A stretch of 64,000 bases of DNA from positions 13,243,667 to 13,307,666 of the forward strand of contig OX424568.1 in assembly GCA_949152475.1 (NCBI GenBank). Reading direction: 5' to 3'. Every line of letters starts with the position of its first letter. Within the stretch, counting starts at the first letter, position 1. The notes under the pieces are model-generated. The model saw only the letters and a program-made list of their open reading frames with translations, was not told the origin of the DNA and made no database searches. Positions 19,701-31,889 of this stretch are shown here, piece by piece. The translations under genes and the position numbers were made by a program. Origin of the DNA: Terebella lapidaria (taxonomy: Eukaryota; Annelida; Polychaeta; Terebellida; Terebellidae).

Positions 19701-21436
19701 GGAATTTTGTTACTCGTATTTGAGAACAAATAAAGATATAGTTTTGAATATTTGTGATAAACACTAGTAAAATCACAAGAATGACAAGGAAATCATCAGG
19801 AAAAAAAACGATAGTTTTATGAGGTCATGACATTGTGATCTTTCTCAAACTTGAAAATACCGGTAATTACTGACGAAACAAATAATATGTGTCAAAGATC
19901 AATGTCTGGCGTTTACGTGTTACAAATTGCTTCAGTGAGTATCATTCAAATTTTGCTATATATTTGGACGGGTCGGGTCAGACGACACAGGTATCCGGTT
20001 CGGAAATTTCCGACTCACTCGGGCCCTAAAAAGTTCTATCCAGTCATGACTAACCGAATAGGTTATCATTAGTTTTACTAGTTAAGTCTATTATTGACCA
20101 CAATAAAAAATAGTTACATGACAAGAAAATAGTTACATGACAAATTTATTGGCCCAACAAGGTATAGATTCTGCCCAGTAGAGTTACAATATGGCCACAA
20201 CATATATGTACCAAATCAAATACAATATTCAAGGGTTTTTAAATAGTTCTGTGCAAACATTTTCGAAGCTCTTCCTTTGAGGCCAGTGGCCCTTGTTTTC
20301 TTTACCGTCTGTATATGTTCATCCCATTTCAATTTGTCATCAATATATATACCCAAAAATTTTGCACACGTCGTTTTTGATAAAGATGTATTGGCTAATG
20401 TCAATGCGTATGAATCAGTGTCCCAGTTTTGATTCGAAAAGAGCATGTAATTGGTTTTCAGTGCATTCAGAGAGAGCTTATTAGCTCGGAACCAGTCTGT
20501 TAAAGAAGAAAGATCGTCATTCATTAGATTGTAGAGATTTCTTTGGTTATCGGAGGACAAATATAAGGTAGTGTCATCAGCAAATAGTATAGATTTGGCG
20601 TGTTTAAGACATGATGGGAGGTCATTTGTGTAGATGATAAATAACAACGGTCCGAGTACGGAACCTTGTGGCACACCACATGAAACTGAGCGTACATTTG
20701 AATTATGACTATTATATGAAACATATTGTTTTCTGTCTTGTAAATAACTAGTAAACCAGTTCAATGCCAAACCCCTTATGCCATAAAATTCTAGTTTTTG
20801 AAGTAGTATTGAGTGATCTATCGTATCGAACGCCTTTGATAAATCACAATAAACAGCTAGCGTAGATAACTTAGCGTCAATTGATTTTAGTACATCGGTA
20901 GTAAAAGTCGTGATTGCATCAACTGTGCTGTGGTGTTCCCTGAAGCCAAATTGGTTATTATAAAACAAGTTTTTCGATTGGAAAAATGAATAGAGTCTTC
21001 TATGAATGACTTTTTCCAGTATTTTCGATAATGACGATAAAAGAGATATGGGACGATAATTTGAGATATTACATTTATCTTTATAGATTGGGATGACTTT
21101 TGCTAATTTCAAGGTGTCTGGAAATTCTCCAGATACTATCGACATGTTCACTAGCTTAGTGATTGGTGGAAAAACAGACTGGTTCAGCGCTTTGAGCAGG
21201 TTAATTGATATTTCATCATGGCCGGAACTCTTTTTAGGTTTAAGACTACTCAAAATATCTGCGATTTCAAGTTCATCTGCTGGGGCAAGAAAAATTGTTG
21301 AAGCGTTGGGAGATTTGTTAAGATTAAGGTAAGAATTAGAGTTGTATCTAGATGATGGTATATCTGCTGCAAATCTTGGGCCAACGTTAGTAAAGAAATC
21401 ACAGAAACCTTCAGATATATCTTGAGGCTCCAATCA
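16790..21436 (-). mobile_element. CR1/Jockey-like LINE, interrupted
   Basis: Minus strand. Reverse transcriptase core at 21,433-20,216 is open for ~400 codons with [37 protein letters not shown] and FADDTTLY, the order expected of a non-LTR enzyme. A C-terminal part (KMSKAYFAINKAKHC, LTYGITLWGAA, GPKMWNGI) lies at 18,110-17,556. Between them 18,120-20,240 is foreign sequence. A 3' UTR of ~740 bases ends in an (ATTC)n tail at 16,790-16,817. No ORF1 or endonuclease is visible upstream, so the copy is 5'-truncated as well as split. The last ~25 codons of the core frame (after HIQTVKK) do not look like reverse transcriptase. It is absent from U2. Confidence 0.85.
18120..20215. other. Sequence splitting the LINE; contains diverged direct repeats
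   Basis: No gene seen. Two direct copies of a ~110-base unit lie at 19,545-19,640 and 20,065-20,180: ATTAGTTTTA-T--TTAAGTCT, CCACAATAAAAA, then GG-TTCTG. A 19-bp palindrome (GGAAGAGCAGGGCTCTTCC, 18,116-18,134) sits at one junction, and GCTCTTCCT recurs at the other (near 20,268). Confidence 0.5.
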
Positions 21437-22620
21437 ACGTCATCCATGTGAACTTCAATGTCACAATTATATGTACGTGGGAGCCATTTGATTTTCTATA
21501 TGTTCATAATACAAAGAAATATCTGGGTGCAAGTGCATACGCCGCTCAGGCCAATTCACACATTCCGAGTAAGACATTTGTCACTCAAGATCATCTGAGG
21601 TCAAGTACAAGGTCATCATTAGTTGTGCAATATTTGTCTTCCTATATGTTCGTAATGCAAACAAAAGCTCTATCTGCAAGCATTTCACCTTTTGAGGCAA
21701 ATCTGGGCAAATTTTGAGCCAAAAATGGCTGTTCCGAACTTTCAAGGTCATGGAAGGTCAATTTCAAGGTCACCTCACAAGTCGCCATATATGACTTCCC
21801 ATTTTGAAAGTGCCAATTTCTGCGCTCTATCTTCAGGCGTTCTATGAGTACAATTCTGGCAGCTCCCATTACGAAGGAAAAAAGGGGTAAAACTCCAAAA
21901 ATATTTACAAAGGGTGAAATTTTTTTTCAACCTGTCAAAAATTCAGACGCAGACCAGCAATTCAAGGGCGACCAAACTTAAACACATCACAGAGCTACAT
22001 GAGGGGAATCTTTTGAACAGAAATCTCAAAACTGTCTGAACGGTTTTTGAGAAAATGACCGTTGAAGTCATTTGGGTTGGCTGAATTTTTTTTGAAAATT
22101 CAAAGGGGAAACAATTTCTCTCAATATTTTTGGTTGGAAATCAGACTGGCGATTCAAGGGCAACGAAACTTATACATGTGATAAAGGTACATGGGGAATC
22201 TTTTGAAACTGAAATTTCAAAGCTGATCAGACAGTTTTTGAGAAAATGGTCATCAAAGTCCAAAAATGAGCGATTTTTTGACAAAAACGGCCACCATTTT
22301 GAAAAAACAGTGAAAATAAAAAAACTAAAGAGACCTAAGAAAGGTAACCTAAAAGTATCTATCTCTCCAAGCTCAGTATATAGTAAGATATTAAGCATAA
22401 TGTGTCCCATTATAAAGCATTTAACATGGGAAAGTCCAAAATTGCCATTTTCGGAAAAATTGCAAAAAAAAAACTCCCTCTCAAAATAATTTTTAGGTAT
22501 TTTTTTCAAAATTTCAGAAAGATTCGATTGTAAACTTTAAAAATAAAAATTTAGACGGACGACGACGTACGGTAACCTAAAAAGTATCTATCTCTCCAAA
22601 GGACTGAACTTGGTGATTTT
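21437..22620. repeat. AGGTCA-rich and AAAATGGCC-type repeat block
   Basis: 21,437-21,870 has the same diverged units as 15,135. 21,900-22,560 is a different, A-rich repeat with phrases such as TTTTGAGAAAATGACCG-T, GGCGATTCAAGGGCAACGAAAC and GGCCACCATTTTGAAAAA; it is matched at 54,180-54,700 and 55,330-55,500 in U2. Small frames on both strands are not convincing genes. Confidence 0.5.
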
Positions 22621-22639
22621 AAATATATCATCACCTCTC

Positions 22640-23466
22640 TGGTGAGGATTGAGGACAATGAGAAACACCGAAAGGAAGACCACGACAAACTGATGGCTGA
22701 CGATCATCCACTACAAAGAATGATGGGAGAGGTCACGACTCGACTCAACCAACACACAAGGCAGACGCTCACGCACCATGTACATGATACATACATCAGT
22801 CGCAGATCGGTCGCTCAAGCATCATACATGATATCGATGAAGATAAACTGAGAAACACCAAGGTTGTGTGCAAGCCTGAAGCACACACCGATCTGAAGAA
22901 GGAGATCGAAACTGTACCAAAGATCTCTGACGTCATCACCCAAGCTGGCAGGGGAATGATTGTGATGGTGCGAAGGCCCGACTGCTGACGTTATCGTCAT
23001 AAGTTACAGAGAACTGATCGACATGGCCGGAAACCCATGGAAAGCAGGTAACCATGTCCATTGTATGTCTTTGATTGATATTTCCAGATTGTCAGAACAC
23101 GATTGATGCTGTGAACGCAGGGTTACAAGCCGTCTGTGTTGATAAAGATGTTTGATTTGCGGACAACTCGCAGAGCTTTTTACTCAAAGATGGCCCTGTC
23201 ATTGATGACAACATGTTTAGCGATGGGATTGTTACTGACCATATTTCCATTGTTTTTCTCCCACAGATCCTATGTATGATTTGAGACATAAAACATCTCT
23301 TGATCTGTTTCTCCACAGATGTGTACAATATGGTCAACATCCATTCAGGTACTATGGGTCATATTCATGGAATGCACTTTGTACAACTATCAAACTTCAA
23401 AACTTTGCTAGAAAAAAGGGAGGTTTCGAGTTGCGCTTGCATAATACTGTAAACTATGTCGCCTGA
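22640..23466 (+). pseudogene. Decayed coding region, possible esterase-bearing LINE remnant
   Basis: In three frames: a charged helix (EDNEKHRKEDHDKLMADDH), then DEDKLRNTKVVCKPEAHTD to GRGMIVMVRRPD, then ADVIVISYRELIDMAGNPW before a donor-like GTAACC. After an acceptor-like TTTCCAG (ending 23,088) comes CQNTIDAVNAGLQAVCVDKD with FADNSQSFLLKDG, and finally YYGSYSWNALCTTIKLQNFA to a stop at 23,466. The middle resembles an SGNH/GDSL esterase tail, and the end resembles a LINE reverse transcriptase C-terminus; CR1-group LINEs can carry an esterase in ORF1. A host hydrolase pseudogene is the alternative. The copy at 55,571-56,396 has the same breaks. Confidence 0.35.
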
Positions 23467-24169
23467 AGGCAATGTGAAATAAATATTGATTATGTTCTTT
23501 ATTTATCCCTGACACGCTATGATTTGTCATAGAGTATCCCATTTCACAAGGTTCTGTTGCATATATGTCTTTCACCTTTTCAGTGCATATATTTATTTGT
23601 CATTCTGTCGGTGAATAGCACCTCAAGTGCAAATGTTATTTCTCTTATTGTACCCAAACATTAAATAAAATTTACTTTATTTTATTGTATTTTAAAAAAG
23701 CAATGAAAATGTCCATTCGTCCTACACATAATCACACCAATCATCAAAAGGAAAAATTCTTCAGAAATCTTTTACCAGTTTGAACAGTGATACAAATGTC
23801 GATTTCAGGGACCAGATGAAATCATGACGTCAGTATTATTGTCAAACCACCAAAAGGCAAGTATATGCAGAATCCGGGAATGTCCCTTGCCTGTGAATGT
23901 TGAAGCATTATGGGACGCGAACATTGTCTCGTTTTGACGCAGTTTGCGCAAGAATGTAATTTGTGATCATTAAAAGCGAAAAGCTCTGTAGAAAAACACG
24001 ATAGTATCTTCATTATGTAGATGTAAGTATATAGTAGATGTTTCGACGCACTTAAATGTATGTAGATATGATTACAATACTTTTTAGGCAACCAGCATTA
24101 TTGATAAAATCTCCAGAATATGTATAGTTGTGTTTGCAAGGAGGCAATGATCAAACCCGAGTTTGGCGC

Positions 24170-24600
24170 TACAATCTTCATTCTGAATGCTATATATAAG
24201 TCTACACCTTTGCCAGCATATCCTGGCGTGAACACGAACAAATGAAGGTTGGCGTGAATATGGTTTCGAAATCTGTATGAGTGGTGAACTGGTGATGGTT
24301 AGTGAAAATAAGGTAGGGGAAAATGGGATGCCTCAGAGAGAAGTATGAAGGGGAATGTGAGAATGGATAAATGGGGAGGGACGGGTGGGAAAAACTTTTT
24401 TGTGTGGAGCGGTCGGCAGTGTAATTCAGAATGGTGGGGATGGAGAAGTGCGGTGGCGAGACGGATGAGAGAGGGGCGTGGCCTATAAACTGGGCAGCCA
24501 ATGAGTGGTTGGTATAGAGGGTGGATGTTGGTGGTCGTTGGGAACGGAATCTGCATGCGATAGGGAAGGGTCTATTTGTATCAAAAATGCCAAAGAATTA
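24170..24600. other. Purine-rich (GGGA/GAGA) stretch
   Basis: G/A-rich on the plus strand (for example GGAGGGACGGGTGGGAAAAAC). The opposite strand gives long proline/serine frames that are a by-product of composition. Repeated at 28,240-28,640 with an 18-base deletion; absent from U2. It is part of a ~1-kb segment bounded by direct repeats of ~210 bases (23,650-23,860 and 24,745-24,960). Confidence 0.55.
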
Positions 24601-25414
24601 ATGCTTTAATTCTTTCATAATTAAACACGTTTACACATACACATACATTTGGGACCTCATACTCCCAGTGGTCCCTCTGTATATAAAATATAATAATTAT
24701 ATCTACTCATGATATATCATGTCCTGTAGACTAGATGGACTGCCCAAACATTAAATAAAGTTTACTTCATTTTATTGTATTTTAACAAAGTATTGAAAAT
24801 GTACATTCGTCTTACACATAATCACATCAATCATCAAATGGAAAAATTCGTCAGAAGTCTTTTACCAATTTGAACAGTGATGCAAATGTCGATTCCAGGG
24901 ACCAGAGTGAATCATAACGTCAGTATTATTGTCAAACCACCACAATGCGCTCCGAAATGTGATCACCTCATAACGCAAACAGTTTCAGATATCGATGTGT
25001 CACGATAGTGGTTTAAAATAATTTCATTGCATCGAAATTTGGAAATGGTTTTTCAGTGAACATCTCAGTGAATCTATTTTCTCTGTATATTCCAAGCAAT
25101 ATGATGAATTTTTATAGGGGGCGAAACTAAATTTTGGTGAAAGTCAATTCAAAAGTTGATACCATATTTTTAAATTTAATGGTATGGATGAAAGAACTGA
25201 CACGAATTTTCTATAGAATGTGAGCAGTCTGAGCAATAAGGGTAGAGTCTGAGCGATGTGTTTAAAAATATTTTATACATATGGAGCAACGAATCAGTGG
25301 CTAGAAATCACTGTGTAGTTTCATGTTGGATGCTTCGTAGTGTTTTTATTTTGTGTGGGGTAGGGTGTAATATATTTTCCATTCAGTTTCTTCATATGTA
25401 AATAATAATTCTTC

Positions 25415-25800
25415 ATGTCATTCAAAGTTGCCATTCACACTGAGCCGGTGTCACTGCTGGTGGACGTTACGTCTGTCCCCGAGGATACCATCCACTCAGT
25501 AGCCTTTTGGCTTGTGATTAGGTACTTATGTACTTGTCATATATCTATTCCATGGGTTTGTTTCGGATTTCTAAATTATTTTCATAGGTTGTTGGGCAGT
25601 TGTATGCTAATTCCATCAGGTGTACAGTAGAAACAACTACATCTAACACACTGTCTGCCCCTGATGACGCCAGTGTGCCGTCTGATAAACTATTTGGTTG
25701 GGCTTTGTTTCTATTGCAAAATATTGTATTTTACGTTCGTTATTGGAATCTTCAAAATTTGGCTATCTCGGTGGTGATAGATTGATACTTACATTGTGTT
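25415..25800 (-). repeat. Dispersed repeat R1 beside pseudogene B1
   Basis: On the minus strand it reads AATGTAAGTATCAATCTATC, then TTTTG-AGATTCCAATAACGAACGT, AAACAAAGCCC-ACCAAATAG and CACCTGATGGAATTAGCATA. Related copies: 29,467-29,850, 57,340-57,725 (minus), and 34,155-34,300, 35,765-35,860, 37,128-37,440, 62,065-62,220 (plus). The copy in gene D intron 1 is the most complete in plus orientation. Class unknown. Confidence 0.6.
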
Positions 25801-26274
25801 GTACACAGACACGCATTTCTCATATGTAGTTGCAGAGTTTAATTTCAACCCTACTCTGCAATACTCTTAATTGTGATATCACGTCTTGTATTTTTCTTGC
25901 AATTACGTTAATATAGCTAGTCCATGGGTTGTATATATGAAAGTGCATGATAAAGTGGTATGTGTTGTATCAAAGAGACACTGGCTATTCACGGTATTCA
26001 TAATGCAATGCAACTTTATTGGACTATTTATACTAGTTCCATATCTCATTTCATGTTCTACATAGCCTCGACACTCCCCCTGAAATATAGGAAGATATAT
26101 GAACCATCAAATGCAAGTTAATTTCCTATCAACTTATTGATGAAATCATGAAATGTTCTCACGTTTCTCCGCAAATAAATATCGATCAATTTACAGGCGT
26201 TGAACATTTTATGTAGCAGGGGTAGTAATGGAAGAAAGCCGCTCTTATTTTCAGGCATGTTTATTCGCATGACT

Positions 26275-26745
26275 CTAGTCGCAGTCGGATTCCACCTTGA
26301 CATAATGGTCCAGTTTGTCGAATTGGAGGAGTCCCCCAGCTTTGCTAAATACGCTGTGATGCCAGCAGAGACTTGCTCCACTGGGGCGATCATTGTTGAT
26401 GTCCACACCAGCACAACCAGCGTCACTCGCACAGTCGCTCAGAAAGTCATGTACCCTGGTGTACTGAGACTTCTCGACGGCTCTCAATTTGTGGTTGTTT
26501 TCATAGAATCGCCAATCCGTAGCACAGTCAGCTGTATATCATGCAAAAAACAAAAATGTAAGCACATGTATTTGGCACTTCTGTTAGTCCATTACATATG
26601 TATGTGTCAGTGGTAATACATTGACAGGATATGCTCAATTGCCCATATACTATTCAATCTGCATGACCCATATTATACACAGACTCACGTACTCCAGCAA
26701 GGCAGCTCTCAGGTCATCAGGGCATAGAGTGGTGTCGAAACCAAT
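26275..26745 (-). pseudogene. Pseudogene B1 of the two-PAN family
   Basis: Exon 3 (26,531-26,275, 257 bases, TAG stop) is open, with acceptor GATATACAG, and encodes DCATDWRFYENNHKLRAVEK and on to HYVKVESDCD, very like gene D. Its second cysteine is Phe (VHDFLSDC), leaving an apple disulfide partner unpaired. Exon 2 survives only as its last ~55 bases before an intact donor (GTGAGTCTGTG, 26,688 downward), with a TGA where gene D has CGA. Exon 1 was not found, though promoter-like sequence remains near 26,940-27,080. Parent and neighbours share orientation with A1. It is very probably non-functional, although a different exon 2 frame (IGFDTTLCPDDLRAALLEY) is open and could be re-used. Confidence 0.7.
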
Positions 26746-26934
26746 GGTAAAAGATGGTACAAATGGTACAAATTACGGATTGCATGGGTTGTTCTATCCG
26801 ATTAACACAAAATAAACATTCTTTCAATTTATACATGATGCTATTTCATGTATCGGTCGATTCGTGAGGAATTTCATTGCAAAGTGTTATATCAACAATA
26901 ATTTTTGATACAGAAATATGTGGTGTCAAAATTT

Positions 26935-27085
26935 CAAATGAGGCGTACCTTTTAGCGAAGTGCTAGACGAACATATTTGTGTAATCAGTTCAATCTAGTT
27001 GATATCCCGCACATGTATGTACCAATGATGGTTTTGGGCATGATGGCTTCCTGTGCTGCTTCGAAAGTAATGAGCCATGCAATTT
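26935..27085 (-). promoter_or_regulatory. Promoter remnant upstream of pseudogene B1
   Basis: On the minus strand TTGCATGGCTCATTAC, CACAGGAAGCCAT, CTTCGCTAAAAGGTACGCCT and CATTTGA match the 5' part of gene D's duplicated promoter (GCATGGCTAATTA, CACAGGAAGCCAT, CTTCGCTGAAAGGTACACCT, CATTTGA), but with ~70 extra bases in the middle and no TATA or leader beyond. Copies at 30,980-31,130 and 58,850-59,000. Confidence 0.6.
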
Positions 27086-27835
27086 AGCGAAGTTATAGCT
27101 ACAACTTCACACAGGACATGGTTATTTATAATATATATATATATATTTTTTTTCTGGATATAGCACAGGATGATATTGTTCCATCATTTAGCATATGTTG
27201 TCCATCTGTTGATGAGAAATGTCAAATTTCTCTGATGTTTTTAAAACTATCTCTGAAAATAATCCCAACTCCATTTTAGATTTTGAAAAATGAATGAATT
27301 TAACATGCTCTTGCCAGCAAACCTTAAATGTCTATTCTAGAAATATTTATGATCATTTGTTTATCGGTTTTTTTTCCAAGGGAATAATTGATGATAGCTC
27401 ACTCATTTGGCCAGAGACAAACACCACTTTGGGAAGCTGAACTCATGTAGATAGAGTTCTGGTTTGTACTTTGAGCACATGAGGAGTGTTGTAATTCTGG
27501 TGAGCTTGAAATGGATCTCAGGACATTGAGCGAACATGATCAATTTTAAACATCTGCAAGCAGTTCTGACACAAAGCGATAAAATGCACAATAATCATTT
27601 TGTAAGTAACCATACATGTTGAGTGTATGTTTTGAAGCAATCCAATGTTTTCTTTTCAGATACTCTGCTCGATGACGTAATTTTTCTACCCATTGATTTT
27701 GTTATTGGTTGCCAAACAAACTGGTTGAACGCCCCTTAGATTCATCCGGTACTTCCGGGTGCAAGCTCTGATCTTGCCGAGAGCCCCCTGATACAGGGGT
27801 GTTGCAGAAAATCGGGCATCTCTCATGAGACTTAA

Positions 27836-30800
27836 GAAATCTTTTACCAGTTTGAACAGTGATACAAATGTCGATTTCAGGGACCAGATGAAATCATGAC
27901 GTCAGTATTATTGTCAAACCACCAAAATGCAAGTATATGCAGAATCCGGGAATGTCCCTTGCCTGTGAATGTCGAAGCATTGTGGGACGCGAACATTGTC
28001 TCGTTTTGACGCAGTTTGCGCACGAATGTAATTTGTGATCATTAAAAGCGAAAAGCTCTGTAGAAAAACACGATAGTATCTTTATTATGTAGATGTAAGT
28101 ATATAGTAGATGTTTCGACGCACTTAAATGTATGTAGATATCATTACAATACTTTTTAGGCAACCAGCATTATTGATAAAATCTCCAGACTATTTATAGT
28201 TGCGTTTGCAAGGAGGCAATGATCAAACCCGAGTTTGGCGCTACAATCTTCATTCTGAATGCTATATATAAGTCTACACCTTTGCCAGCATATCCTGGCG
28301 TGAACACGAACAAATGAAGGTTGGCGTGAATATGGTTTCAAAATCTGTATGAGTGGTGAACTGGTGATGGTTAGTGAAAATAAGGTAGGGGAAAATGGGA
28401 TGTCTCAGAGAGAAGTATGAAGGGGAATGTGAGAATGGATAAATGAGGAGGGACGGGTGGGAAAAACTTTTTTGTGTGGAGCGGTCGGCAGTGTAATTCA
28501 GAATGGTGGGGATGGAGAAGTGCGGTGGCGAGACGGATGAGAGAGGGCAGCCAATGAGTGGTTGGTATAGAGGGTGGATGTTGGTGGTCGTTGGGAACGG
28601 AATCTGCATGCGATAGGGAAGGGTCTATTTGTATCAAAAATGCCAAAGAATTAATGCTTTAATTATTTCATAATTAAACACGTTTACACATACACATACA
28701 TTTGGGACCTCATACTCCCAGTGGTCCCTCTGTATATAAAATATAATAATTATATCTACTCATGATATATCATGTCCTGTAGACTAGATGGACTGCCCAA
28801 ACATTAAATAAAGTTTACTTCATTTTATTGTATTTTAACAAAGTATTGAAAATGTACATTCGTCTTACACATAATCACATCAATCATCAAATGGAAAAAT
28901 TCGTCAGAAGTCTTTTACCAATTTGAACAGTGATGCAAATGTCGATTCCAGGGACCAGAGTGAATCATAACGTCAGTATTATTGTCAAACCACCACAATG
29001 CGCTCCGAAATGTGATCACCTCATAACGCAAACAGTTTCAGATATCGATGTGTCACGATAGTGGTTTAAAATAATTTCATTGCATCGAAATTTGGAAATG
29101 GTTTTTCAGTGAACATCTCAGTGAATCTATTTTCTCTGTATATTCCAGGCAATATGATGAATTTTTATAGGGGGGGAAACTAAATTTTGGGGAAAGTCAA
29201 TTCAAAAGTTGATACCATATTTTTAAATTTAATGGTATGGATGAAAGAACTGACACAAATTTTCTATAGAATGTGAGCAGTCTGAGCAATAAGGGTAGAG
29301 TCTGAGCGATGTGTTTAAAAATATTTCATACATATGGAGCAACGAATCAGTGGCTAGAAATCACTGTGTAGTTTCATGTTGGATGCTTCGTAGTGTTTTT
29401 TGTTGTGTGGGGTAGGGTGTAATATATTTTCCATTCAGTTTCTTCATATGTAAATAATAATTCTTCATGTCATTCAAAGTTGCCATTCACACTGAGCCGG
29501 TGTCACTGCTGGTGGACGTTACGTCTGTCCCCGAGGATACCATCCACTCAGTAGCCTTTTGGCTTGTGATTAGGTACTTATGTATTTGTCATATATCTAT
29601 TCCATGGGTTTGTTTCGGATTTCTAAATTATTTTCATAGGTTGTTGGGCAGTTGTATGCTAATTCCATCAGGTGTACAGTAGAAACAACTACATCTAACA
29701 CACTGTCTGCCCCTGATGACGCCAGTGTGCCGTCTGATAAACTATTTGGTCGGGCTTTGTTTCTATTGCAAAATATTGTATTTTACGTTCGTTATTGGAA
29801 TCTTCAAAATTTGGCTGTCTCGGTGGTGATAGATTGATACTTACATTGTGTTGTACACAGACACACATTTCTCATGTGTATTTGCAGAGTTTAATTTCAA
29901 CCCTACTCTGCAATACTCTCAATTGTGATATCACTTCTTGTATTTTTCTTGCAATTACGTTAATATAGCTAGTCCATGGGTTGTATATATGAAAGTGCAT
30001 GATAAAGTGGTATGTGTTGTATCAAAGAGACACTGGCTATTCACGGTATTCATAATGCAATGCAACTTTATTGGACTATTTATACTAGTTCCATATCTCA
30101 TTTCATGTTCTACATAGCCTCGACACTCCCCCTGAAATATAGGAAGATATATGAACCATCAAATGCAAGTTAATTTCCTATCAACTTATTGATGAAATCA
30201 TGAAATGTTCTCACGTTTTTCCGCAAATAAATATCGATCCATTTACAGGCGTTGAACATTTTATGTAGTAGGGGTAGTAATGGAAGAAAGCCGCTCTTAT
30301 TTTCAGGCATGTTTATTCGCATGACTCTAGTCGCAGTCGGATTCCACCTTGACATAATGGTCCAGTTTGTCGAATTGGTCCCCCAGCTTCGCTGGATGCG
30401 CTGTGATGCCAGCAGAGACTTGCTCCACTGGGGCGATCATTGTTGATGTCCACACCAGCACAACCAGCGTCACTCGCACAGTCGCTCAGAAAGTCATGTA
30501 CCGTGGTGTACTGAGACTTCTCGACGGCTCTCAATTTGTGGTTGTTTTCATAGAATCGCCAATCCGTAGCACAGTCAGCTGTATATCATGCAAAAAACAA
30601 AAATGTAAGCACATGTATTTGGCACTTCTGTTAGTCCATTACATATGTATGTGTCAGTGGTAATACATTGACAGGATATGCTCAATTGCCCATATACTAT
30701 TCAATCTGCATGACCCATATTATACACAGACTCACGTACTCCAGCAAGGCAGCTCTCAGGTCATCAGGGCATAGAGTGGTGTCGAAACCAATGGTAAAAG

Positions 30801-31880
30801 ATGGTACAAATGGTACAAATTACGGATTGCATGGGTTGTTCTATCCGATTAACACAAAATAAACATTCTTTCAATTTATACATGATGCTATTTCATGTAT
30901 CGGTCGATTCGTAAGGAATTTCATTGCAAAGTGTTATATCAACAATAATTTTTGATACAGAAATATGTGGTGTCAAAATTTCAAATGAGGCGTACCTTTT
31001 AGCGAAGTGCTAGACGAACATATTTGTGTAATCAGTTCAATCTAGTTGATATCCCGCGCATGTATGTACCAATGATGGTTTTGGGCATGATGGCTTCCTG
31101 TGCTGCTTCGAAAGTAATGAGCCATGCAATTTAGCGAAGTTATAGCTACAACTTCACACAGGACATGGTTATTTATAAATATATATATATTTTTTTTTCT
31201 GGATATAGCACAGGATGATATTGTTCCATCATTTAGCATATGTTGTCCATCTGTTGATGAGAAATGTCAAATTTCTCTGATGTTTTTAAAACTATCTCTG
31301 AAAATAATCCCAACTCCATTTTAGATTTTGAAAAATGAATGGATTTAACATGCTCTTGCCAGCAAACCTTAAATGTCTATTCTAGAAATATTTATGATCA
31401 TTTGTTTATCGGTTTTTTTTCCAAGGGAATAATTGATGATAGCTCATTCATTTGGCCAGAGACAAACACCACTTTGGGAAGCTGAACTCATGTAGATAGA
31501 GTTCTGGTTTGTACTTTGAGCACATGAGGAGTGTTGTAATTCTGGTGAGCTTGAAATGGATCTCAGGACATTGAGCGAACATGATCAATTTTAAACATCT
31601 GCAAGCAGTTCTGACACAAAGCGATAAAATGCACAATAATCATTTTGTAAGTAACCATACATGTTGAGTGTATGTTTTGAAGCAATCCAATGTTTTCTTT
31701 TCAGATACTCTGCTCGATGACGTAATTTTTCTACCCATTGATTTTGTTATTGGTTGCCAAACAAACTGGTTGAACGCCCCTTAGATTCATCCGGTACTTC
31801 CGGGTGCAAGCTCTGATCTTGCCGAGAGCCCCCTGATACAGGGGTGTTGCAGAAAATTGGGCATCTCTCATGAGACTTAC
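27836..31880. repeat. Nested tandem duplication, copy 2 (~4.05 kb)
   Basis: Second copy of 23,768-27,835, at an offset of 4,072 falling to 4,045 through small deletions. Identity is high, with a few substitutions per hundred or fewer. It carries pseudogene B2. After ATGAGACTTA the sequence continues into the flank shared with U2 (59,760). Confidence 0.9.
30327..30790 (-). pseudogene. Pseudogene B2 of the two-PAN family
   Basis: Near-identical to B1. Exon 3 (30,578-30,327) is 252 bases: a 5-base deletion (AGGAG, after GAATTGG near 30,376) shifts the frame after GGP, so the last cysteine is lost. Exon 2 remnant and donor as in B1. Because B1 lacks this deletion, it arose after the 4-kb duplication. 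Confidence 0.75.
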
Positions 31881-31889
31881 CATTTCACA

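Larger units (their letters stand above)
23768..27835. repeat. Nested tandem duplication, copy 1 (~4.07 kb)
   Basis: Starts GAAATCTTTTACCAGTTTGA and ends ATCTCTCATGAGACTTA. It is followed at once by the second copy. It carries pseudogene B1. U2 has a single version (56,690-59,760), so this duplication is specific to U1 or was lost from U2. Confidence 0.9.

Noticed and set aside
20216-21433. A retrovirus or LTR element
   Set aside because: The reverse transcriptase motifs and (ATTC)n tail are of the non-LTR type; no LTRs, integrase, protease or capsid sequence seen.
24202-24556. Proline/serine-rich proteins on the minus strand (also 28,274-28,646)
   Set aside because: Two frames are open at once because the plus strand is purine-rich; the sequence is absent from U2.
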